From: Anaeramoeba flamelloides
Taxonomy: Eukaryota; Metamonada; Anaeramoebidae
Assembly (NCBI GenBank): GCA_027625915.1
Contig: JANTQA010000060.1
Location: 1,426,001-1,490,000, forward strand
DNA length: 64,000 nucleotides
Direction: 5' to 3'
Below are positions 56,116 through 64,000 of this stretch, one piece after another; the stretch's first letter is position 1; every line of letters begins with the position of its first letter. A program made the position numbers and the translations under genes. The notes beneath the pieces are model-generated. The model worked only from the letters and a program-made list of their open reading frames with translations, ran no database searches and had not been told where the DNA came from.

Positions 56116-56989
56116 TTATAAGGAAAGTTAAGATTTTTTTTATTTATCAAGATAATTTATTTGGTGAAAGCAAAAAATTTGTTATTAAACATCTCGAAAA
56201 ATAATTTAATTATTTTAAAAATAATACTTTTGTCCATAAAAGGGTTGCAAATAATTGACAAATTTATCAAGAAATAGTCGTTTTTCTTTTAAGATAAAAT
56301 TTGATTTTTCAAATATAAAATATTCATCAAGATATTTAAGACTCTTACGATCTTTTATCCTCAAAATTCAAAATCAATTTTTTTTTTTGCCAAAAATTAT
56401 TTAAATTGTTATAATGCAAAAAGTGAATTAGAACAAAAAATTATCATAAATACAATTTTCTAAAGCGAAATTTTATATGCAATTATTTTATCATTTTTTT
56501 GTAAAACAAGAAAACTATTTTTATAAACTTTAAAGAAAAAATAATTTTTTTACTTAGTATATCTAAATTTCATTGATTAATATTTATGATAAACTTCTAT
56601 CAAATTTTCATTTATTTAATCACTCCTACCTTGATTAGTTTTATTGGCTCAGATTTGTATTGAAATATTAATAATTAAAAATACAAACAAAAAATACTTT
56701 TCTTTCGGAATCAAGGCTTTCCAACACAAAACTAAAAAGATGTTTTACTGTTTTCAAGAATTAACTTAATTGTTAATAAAAATAATTAGTTACATTTTTA
56801 CGTTTTATATTGGAAAAATGTCGAATTTTGTTTTTCAAAATAAAGACTCAAATTAATAAATTATTTAGATGGGGTTAACTCTTCCATTTCATTTAAACCA
56901 AAAACTTTTAACAAATTTTTTTTTTATAAGATCTAAAATTGATTTCATTTGTATTTTTATAAGATTAATTAGAGTTTTCTATCTCAAAT

Positions 56990-58035
56990 TAAACTCAATT
57001 CCAAAAATTGGGGCACATCTTCAAAATCAATTTAATTCCAAGAAAAGTGATATTTGACTCTTAAATAGAAACATTAGATATTAATAATCAATGTAAATAA
57101 TTTTCAAGTTAATTATTTATCATTTTTTTTCATTATTTTTGGATTTTTGATTTTCAATAATTTTTTTGATTTTTTTTGGATTCTTTTTTTTTCAAAACTT
57201 TTTGAAAATCTCAAAATCACTTTAAAATGAAATTTAAAAGTTTTCATTCTGATCACAAAAAAAAAAATTTTTTTTTCTCTCAAAAAGAATAAAGATTCTT
57301 TTTTTATCGAGAAAAAATTTTTTGAAAAAAAATCATGATATGGTGTGCTAGAGCATATTGCCTACAAACAGACATTATTATCATTAATGGAAGTGTGAAT
57401 ACTGAATATATTATTAATGATATTATCAAAAAAATCAAAGGAAATTCAACTCGCTAATTCAGAATATAGTGAGTTGAAATGGATTTTCCAAAAGGATGGG
57501 GCTTTTCCACATACTTCAAAAAAAAAACACAAACTTAATTAAATCGGGGATGTAATGTTCTAGACCCTTGACCCCCAATTCCACAGATTTAAATCCAATT
57601 GGGAATTTATGGATAATTTTGGATACTAAACTGAAAAATTGTAACCAAAAAACGAAGAAGAATTTTTAAAATTTTCACTAATGTATGGAATACTTTGAGT
57701 TGGGAAACCGAAGAAAATTAGTAAACTCTATATTTAAAACGATAGATTTAGTTATCAAAAGACAAGCTGAATCTATTAATAGTTTTTATTAATTTTTCTT
57801 TCAATAAAAATGGATTTTTTGGTAACCGTGTTCCAAAAATAGGGGCACACTTTTTTTTATTTTTTATTTTTTATTTTTCGAATTGAATTTTAAATTTACT
57901 ATAAAATATATAAATAGTATTAATTAAATATTTTCGGGTCTTTTATTATTTTAATGTTTAAGTATTATGTATTTTGGAGTATATTTTTATTAATGCAATT
58001 TTTTTTTATGTCCCATTTTTTGGAATTGAGTTTAT
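56990..58035 (+). mobile_element. Tc1/mariner-type DNA transposon, degenerate
   Basis: Left end TAAACTCAATTCCAAAAATT plus GGGGCACATC; right end, reversed, TAAACTCAATTCCAAAAAAT plus GGGACATA. TA borders both sides, as Tc1/mariner target sites do. Between about 57335 and 57790 are broken transposase pieces on the plus strand: MIWCARAYCLQTDIIIINGS (the V-M-V-W-G region), WIFQKDGAFPHTSKK (the second catalytic Asp segment), and STDLNPIGNLWIILDTKL. In that last segment the usual NPIE glutamate is Gly. There are several frame changes and stops, and the N-terminal DNA-binding part is not visible, so it is inactive. A further TTCCAAAAATAGGGGCACAC at about 57833 repeats the end sequence internally. Confidence 0.85.
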
Positions 58036-58352
58036 ATACTATACACTTTTTAAAACTTTCTGTTTTCACTATTTTAAAATTATTTTATAAAATAAAAAAA
58101 TAAAAATTTTAATTTCATTTGTAAGATTATTTAATTTTTACTTAAATTAACTTTATTTAGAAGAACTAGAAATCATCAGCTATCAAATAAAATTAAAAAA
58201 TTAAAAAAAAACTTTTGTAATCAATTTTTCAAAACAAGAAAAAAGATTAATTTATTTTATCTTAAAATAAACGAAAAAAAAAAAGAATAATAATTATGAA
58301 AGGATTAATAAAAAAAAAAAAGAAAAGAAAAGAAAAAGTTATTAGGATTAAT

Positions 58353-61300
58353 TTAATTCATTTCTTCAACGATTTTTTCTTCACTTTCATTTTTTGGTAA
58401 TAATTGTTCTTCTTGTTCTTCTTGTTCTTTTTTTAATTTATTTTGTCTTTCAAATAAATCTTGAATCGTTGTTTGCTTTACAGGTTTTTCTTCTTCCACT
58501 TGAATTTGTGTGTTAGAATGTAGTTCTTGTTGGTTTAAAATGTTTTCTTGTGTTGTTTGGTTTTGACTTATTATCATTCCCATATTGGATAAAGAATTAT
58601 TATCAATATTATTTTGAATTGTATCAAGACTCTGTGCTTGTTTTGGTATAATAACTTTTAATGAATTTTGTTGATTTTCAATTTGTGAATTAATCAATCC
58701 ATTTTGTAATTGATCTTGGTTCTATGAATTTTCATTTAGATTATTTAAGTGAAGAATTATATTTGTTTATAAAAAAAATGTTATTTTATTGGAAAATAGA
58801 TACATTAGATTAATGGTTGTGTTTGAATTATTCCGAATACACATTGGAAATGAGATTTTGTAGTTTTTAAAAGAAAAATAAAAAAAATAATAATATTATG
58901 TACTTTCATAATCTCAAAAGAAAGAATATTGTATAAAAAGTAAAAAATTAAAATTAAAATCTAATTGTTATCTTGGTGTTATTGTAATAAATAAATAATA
59001 GTCGATTCCAAAATATTGTTGAAATGTGATTCGAAATAAAAATAGATGATCAACCAATTCTACTTCTAAAATATATTCAAATAAACGATATTGTTAATAA
59101 TATTTTTACTGTTATTTTCCAATTAAAAAAAGAATATTTTTATTTCAAGTCACCCAAAATATTTTTCTAATTAATTATTAGTTGAAAAAACACCAAAATC
59201 TTCTTAAAGTCAATTTAAAATGAAATTTTTAAAGATTTAATCCAAAGCTTCCTGATTAAACATTTGAGATAAAATTTGAATTGTTTTAATTTTAATTTAA
59301 CACTAATGAAAAATAATAAATTTATAGCAAAGTTTACTGTGAATATAAAACAAAAATAACACAATTTTTAAAATAGTTTTTATTTTTTTGTTTTTCATTA
59401 AACTCTATCCAAATTGTATACAGTTAAACGTTGAGTTGTTGATTGTATTTATCTTCTATACAAATCTGAAATTTTTACTTGATTAAAATTGAAAAAGTCA
59501 AAATACTCTAATATAAAAAAGTTTTTTTATAAACTGTTATAAACGTGTTGTAAACATTTAAAATGTTATAAAATTTTATAACAAATATTTATGTTATAAA
59601 AGTTTTTATTATAAAATGTGTTATAAAATTTGTAACATGTTATAAGTTTGTTATAAGAATATTTTTTTCAAAAAATATTGAAAAAATCATCAATATAAAA
59701 GGAAATTTTGTTATAAAAATGTTATATAGATGCTAGATATATATTTTTTTTAACTCAAACTTTTTATTTGTAAAAAAAAAAGTATATAATTCTAGACAAC
59801 TACTGATAAGAAAGTGATTGTTTCACAAAAAAGTTTAGGATGACATTGTAGTCAATGTGGAAAGATTTCTCAAAATCTTTTAGTAATTAGCCAAAGCTTG
59901 AAAATTTTCTGATCTTCTAATTTCGAAATTGAATTTAGATAAAATAGGAAGCATTTTACGAAAAAATTAGACTTTAAAAATGTTATTTAAAGTTATTTTA
60001 GAAGAGTTTAACTAATTTTTTTTGCGACGTTGTTAATCTCATAAATCCCAAAAGATCGTCGTGCTCAAGGATTTACGACATTGGAAAATTAATTTGGTTC
60101 AAGTCAGCCCAATTATATGATCAATAGACAACAAAGAAAAAAGTCCTTCAATTTTCTCATAAAGGTTGAAAATTCAATGAATTCCCTTTCTTTGTTTAAA
60201 AACAATTTCTAAAATCAAACAGCGTTTTTGGTTTTGGTTCAAAAGAAATCAATATCATTTTTAAAAAAATTAAAAAGGTTTGGTCTCTTTTTTTCTTTGA
60301 AAAAATTAGAAAAGAGACCATTAATAAAATATTTTGAAAATGAGAAAAAATATATTTACAAATTTTAGAAATTAAAAAAAAAAAAAAAAGGTTATTTTTA
60401 AAAGTTTCCCCAAACTTCAGAAACTTTTAGATCGTTGAGTCAAAAACATTATGTAAAGTGCATGGTGAAGCATCTGTTTTTTCAGATTTTTTAATTTAAT
60501 GATTAATTGAGGTTTCAATTGTAATAAAATTTTTTTATAAAAGACCTTGGAATATTTGTGAGAAAGTATATGTGTCAAACCAAAACAAAATTAAAAAAGT
60601 TCCAAAATACAAAAATTTTCATGTGAATCAAGTTCAAAATACTTTGTTTTGTGAAAAATATTTTATCTGGAATTAATCCCATTCAAAAAAAATCGGCATT
60701 GAATTCCCAACATTTTGCTGCTGAATCATAATATGAATTTTTTTAATTTAAAGCCTGATTTATATTTTTGAAATCATTAGTAAGGATAAGTACTCTAATG
60801 AATTTGTTTGAAATTTAGATTTGAAAATAAAGCAACAAAAAAAATACTGCTTTAATAAAATTTCTAATTTGATAATCTTGTTTGATTTTAAAAAAAGTGA
60901 AAATGAAAAAAAAAATAAATGTACAATCGATTAATCCTTTATTGATTTAGATGAAGAGCGTTGTTAATTTTGGTTATAATTATTCATTTTTTAAATGTGA
61001 ATATTCTTTTACTGGCTTGTGATTATTTGATTTACAAAAAAATAATTCAAAAAGCTGTTTTATATTTTTTCATTTTCTTTTTTTTTTTTTTTGAAATACA
61101 ACATTTTGAAATTTTTGAAAAGAATACTTTTCAATCAAAATAATCTGATTTTTTCCCTTTGTTAATAAAATAATTGTTTATTTCATCAATTTTGTCTTAA
61201 ACAGTTTTTCGTAATTGGTATTTTTTCAATAGGTAACACTTTAGTTATTTTCGTTTTATTGTAAAATAAAATCATTTCCAAGGTGATTGAAAAAAAAAAA

Positions 61301-61972
61301 AAAAAAAAAAAAAAATAAAGTAAAAATCTTCCTTACCAGTAATTGTTTCTGTTGTTGAATCTGTAATATTAAATGAGAATTTTTTGTTTGATCAATAACT
61401 GTCTGTATCTTTATTTGGGTCTGTTGGACTGAAGTTACAGAAGTACCAGTGATTATAATATTTGGTGGTTCTTGTGTTGATTCAGAATTTTCTAATTCAA
61501 TCTCATCTTCAAACCCTTTCCCTTTAAATTGCACTCTTGCGCCTGTGGTTGATAAGATCTTATCAATTGTGGAATTGTCTGGGCCTAGTATTGCATTGAT
61601 AATTTTCTCAGTGTTCTCGTCTTGGGGAATCACCAATTGGCTTGTGAAAAGTGGAATTTCAGAAGGGAACTCCCATCTACTTGGCACAGTAAACCATGGG
61701 TGTTTTTTCGTAGCTTTGAGAATTAATTCTTGCTGCTCTTTTAACAGCAATTCTCTTGCACGTTCTATGCTTGTGTTTTTGATTGTCTTTGGATCGGGAT
61801 CTTCTTCTGAAAGCATAAATTCAATATCTTCGGGGTTGTAATCGCGGGTTGATGTTTGTTTGGTCAATTCATCTAACCTGATCCTTAATTCAAGTGTTTC
61901 TAAATAGTCCTGACTTAATGAGTTAGGAAGTAAAAATGGTATTAGGACTGGTGGTTTATGTGTTTTCCACAT
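58353..61972 (-). CDS. SF1: Branch-point-binding protein SF1/BBP (two exons)
   Basis: Exon 1 is 61972-61337 and exon 2 is 58721-58353, both phase 0, giving 334 residues. The donor is CTG|GTAAGG and the acceptor TTCATAG|AACCAA, with an in-frame stop just before the acceptor. SF1 recognises the intron branch point in the early spliceosome. Residues about 10-110 are the SF1 helix-hairpin domain (LIPFLLPNSLSQDYLETLEL...ARELLLKEQQELILKATKKH). About 119-205 is the KH domain: SQLVIPQDENTEKIINAILG, then PDNSTIDKILSTTGARVQFK. The usual GPRG loop is GPDN here. Exon 2 is Gln/Asn-rich and ends acidic. I see no CCHC zinc knuckle and no basic Trp-containing U2AF-binding motif. Exon 1 is secure. The exon 2 joint is supported by frame and composition only. 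Further small exons in the 2.6 kb intron are possible. Confidence 0.82.
58722..61336 (-). other. Proposed SF1 intron (2.6 kb)
   Basis: It holds the GTTATAA palindrome (59525-59730), a poly-A run at about 60372-60388 and, next to the donor, a T-run complement (A23 at about 61292-61315). No other exon with SF1-like content was recognised. The ORF at 60961-61143 (+) is T-rich noise. Confidence 0.55.
59525..59730. repeat. GTTATAA-rich palindromic repeat in SF1 intron
   Basis: Partner of 55905-56115. It has more than ten GTTATAA or TTATAAC words in 200 bp, arranged as overlapping inverted repeats. Non-coding. Confidence 0.55.
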
Positions 61973-62658
61973 GATTGTTTTTGAAAAAATACTCCGGATT
62001 AATTTGGTTGTTGAAAATTGGAGATTGAAAAATTTATAAAAAATGATTTTTATAGGACTTTTGTGTCACATTTTAAAGTTGTTGAACTCTTCAAAAATCT
62101 CTTATTTTGTTTTTGTTCTTGTTCTTGGTCTTGAAGGGAAATGGGTAAGATTATCATGGGGCCCTTTTGTTGGGGATCAGTCTTGAAAATTAGTTATACA
62201 AGGAACAAGAATTTACAAAATATTATTTTATATTCTGTTTTCTCGAAATGAAAAACATTTTAATTTAATCTCGATACTTCATGTGAAGTAAGGTTAGGGT
62301 AGTAAAATCTCAAATTGTTTGGGTAATGTTGTTATTAATGGAATTGATATCAAATTTTGTCCTTACATTCAAAGTTTGATTTTTTAATCAATTTTTAATT
62401 CCTAAAATAATCTAATCAAAATTATTATGGAAATAAAAACAAATTTGGAAATACTTTGAATTAAGACTTAAAATAGACTCACATTCTCTGAAATTTTAAC
62501 TTTATTTTATGTCGAAAAAACAAAATTACGTTATTGTGAAAATAATTTCTCGACTGAAAACAGTTCCTTCTCAGAGAAGCATTTTCACAACTAAGGATGA
62601 ATTTTCAAAATTAGCTATCATTTTTTTTGCATTTTATTTTAATTTTTTATTAATCCTA
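61973..62658. promoter_or_regulatory. Shared divergent upstream region of SF1 and Snu13
   Basis: This 686 bp interval separates the start codons of two genes transcribed away from each other, and should contain both promoters. It has fewer homopolymers than typical spacer and includes a GC-richer patch at about 62105-62185. No TATA box or other factor site can be assigned confidently. If Snu13 starts at the upstream ATG at 62509, the interval is 536 bp. Confidence 0.5.
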
Positions 62659-63540
62659 ATGAGCGATCACAAAACAAAAAAAAAGAAAAAGTCTAAGAAG
62701 CACCAAAAGAAAAAAGATAAAAAAAAAGAAGAAATGGAAATAGAACAAAGTGTTGTTCAAAAAACACCATCAAAAAAAAAAGACAAAAAGAAGAAAGAAA
62801 AGAAAGTAAAAAAAGAAAAGAAAAAGGCCGAGAAAAAAAAGTCTAAAAAGAAAAAGGACAAATCACCAAAAAAATCAAAAACAATCCCAGAAACAAAAAA
62901 AGAATCAAAGAAAAATAAGAAAACAAAAAAAGACAAAAAGAAGAAAGACAAGAAAGCAAAAAAAGAAAAGCAAAAAAAGATAAGCAACAATAATGGGTTT
63001 GACTTACGTGCAAAACCTCTTGCCAAAGATCAAATAAAAATTAAAATTCTCGATTTAATTTCTGAAGCAAATTCTTACCAACTTGTAAGAAAAGGTTTGA
63101 TCTTTTAATCATTTTTTTACTTTTTTATTCAAACTATTTTAATTTTTGATTTAATTTGAATCCAATTTGAATTTTTTTAATGTGAGATTTGTTTTTTTTT
63201 TGTTTAATATTTATTCTATTTCTATTCTCTTTCAATTAATGTCTTGACTTTTAAAGGTGCAAACGAAGCAACAAAAATGTTAAACAGAAGCCAAGCAGAA
63301 TTTATTGTTATTTGTGCTGATGTTATCCCACTCGAAATTCTTCTTCACTTACCACTTTTATGTGAAGACAAAAATATTCCATTTTGTTTCCTTCCAAGCT
63401 CTATGGCACTTGGTAAATCCTGTGGGCTCACACGAAGGATAACAGCATGCGCAGTAATTAAATCTGATCGAAACCCAATTCAAAGAAAAATAGATTCCCT
63501 AAAAGCTGAAATGGAACAAATGCTAATGAACCAAGACTAA
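62659..63540 (+). CDS. SNU13: Snu13 (15.5K), U4/U6.U5 and box C/D snoRNP protein
   Basis: Exons are 62659-63094 and 63257-63540, giving 239 residues. The donor is AAAG|GTTTGA and the acceptor TTTTAAAG|GTGCAA, with a 162 bp intron. The joint restores RKGANEATKMLNR, the kink-turn RNA-binding motif. Snu13 binds the U4 snRNA and box C/D snoRNA K-turns and nucleates tri-snRNP and snoRNP assembly. The L7Ae-type domain is at about 117-239, with LEILLHLPLLCEDKNIPFCF and SMALGKSCGLTRR as in the family. Residues 1 to about 112 are an unusual Lys-rich extension; normal Snu13 has about 128 residues in total. I chose the ATG at 62659 because the 50 codons added by the in-frame ATG at 62509 read like translated T-rich leader. 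That longer form cannot be excluded. Nhp2 is less likely, given the exact Snu13 segments. Confidence 0.93.
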
Positions 63541-64000
63541 CTCACTCTTCACTCATTCATTAATTAATTTGTTTAAAGATTAATTAATTAACTAAATCTA
63601 TTCAAGCTAATCGTTTAATTTTAGATTTGTGATTGTTTTTTTCATTTATTTATCCATAAATTTCAATTTCTTTACAATAAGTATGGATTATTTGGTTTCA
63701 AAAGAATTATTTTCGTTTGATAGAATCAATTTTTTTCTGTATTTCTCCCAATGAAAAAAAAATACCAATTTTAAAAAATAAAATGGTTGGTTTTTCAATA
63801 AAATAAAATTTCAAAAGACTACTAATCAATTTTTTTTTTTTAATTTTTTGTTTTAAGGGGGGGGGTTCGTGGTTTGAATTTTTTTTCAAAAACAGTTCAA
63901 ATGTTCAAGATCAAGGAAAAATTAGATTCTTATTATTGATGAGTGCTATTAATCTTTTGGGTTAACCTTGAACTTTTTAATAAAAAAAAAAGTCTTCATT
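63541..64000. other. Spacer downstream of Snu13
   Basis: AT-rich with a G9 run at 63857-63865. No gene, RNA or repeat family is recognised. The ORF at 63707-63889 (-) is low-complexity. Confidence 0.5.

Larger units (their letters stand above)
55207..58352. other. Spacer with GTTATAA palindromes and a Tc1/mariner remnant
   Basis: No host gene. About 55905-56115 is a palindromic AT repeat rich in GTTATAA/TTATAAC (partner at 59525-59730). 56990-58035 is a Tc1/mariner remnant (listed separately). The 62-codon frame at 56869-57057 runs across the element's left border and is not a gene. Confidence 0.6.

Noticed and set aside
56869-57057. 62-codon plus-strand frame
   Set aside because: Crosses the left border of the Tc1/mariner remnant; not conserved and not transposase.
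61449-61841. 130-codon plus-strand frame
   Set aside because: Antisense shadow of SF1 exon 1.
62509-62658. Upstream 50 codons added to Snu13
   Set aside because: In frame, but hydrophobic T-rich sequence typical of leader DNA; the ATG at 62659 starts the Lys-rich protein. Kept only as an alternative.

Overview
The window is extremely AT-rich nuclear DNA from a unicellular eukaryote. Coding blocks are short islands in kilobases of T- and A-rich spacer. The standard genetic code fits every gene, and all ten annotated reading frames end in TAA. Introns run from 162 bp to about 5.1 kb, mostly with GTAAAT/GTAAGG-type donors and acceptors ending in (A/C)ATAG. Proteins carry long Lys/Glu/Asn low-complexity tracts. 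This style recalls metamonad amoebae such as Anaeramoeba, but that placement is an inference from style only. A frataxin with an organelle-type leader implies an iron-sulfur-cluster-making mitochondrion-related organelle.

Layout. 1-3.1 kb: dispersed repeats and a LINE remnant. 3.4-3.9 kb (-): frataxin. 8.26-8.94 kb (+): Asp-rich orphan gene. 13.58-16.17 kb (+): 864-residue PH-domain protein with Glu/Lys/Asn tracts. 19.94-21.55 kb (+): calnexin. 25.37-26.11 kb (-): coiled coil plus a three-repeat beta-trefoil (fascin-like) protein. 30.61-37.16 kb (-): seipin in two exons around a 5.1 kb repeat-filled intron. 41.40-47.82 kb (+): heterotrimeric G-protein alpha subunit in five exons. 54.68-55.21 kb (-): coiled-coil/UBA protein. 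58.35-61.97 kb (-): reduced branch-point-binding protein SF1 in two exons. 62.66-63.54 kb (+): Snu13 with a lysine-rich extension, head to head with SF1. The seipin, G-alpha, SF1 and Snu13 gene models were assembled here by joining exons through splice sites that keep the frame and restore family motifs.

The genes are an ordinary housekeeping mix: Fe-S assembly, ER folding, lipid-droplet formation, G-protein signalling and splicing. The one functional pairing by position is SF1 with Snu13, two spliceosome proteins sharing a 686 bp divergent upstream region.

The rest is dominated by small inverted-repeat elements. I could separate a broken Tc1/mariner element, several non-autonomous families with terminal inverted repeats (some TA-flanked), one family built as chains of long hairpins, and many 5'-truncated LINE tails with A-rich ends. 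Elements are often nested in one another and sit inside the introns of seipin, G-alpha and SF1. I saw no CRISPR array, rRNA or convincing tRNA. No clear new multi-gene system was found. The most unusual structures are the hairpin chains in the seipin intron, the possible lipid-binding tail on seipin, the reduced SF1, and the newly duplicated beta-trefoil repeats.
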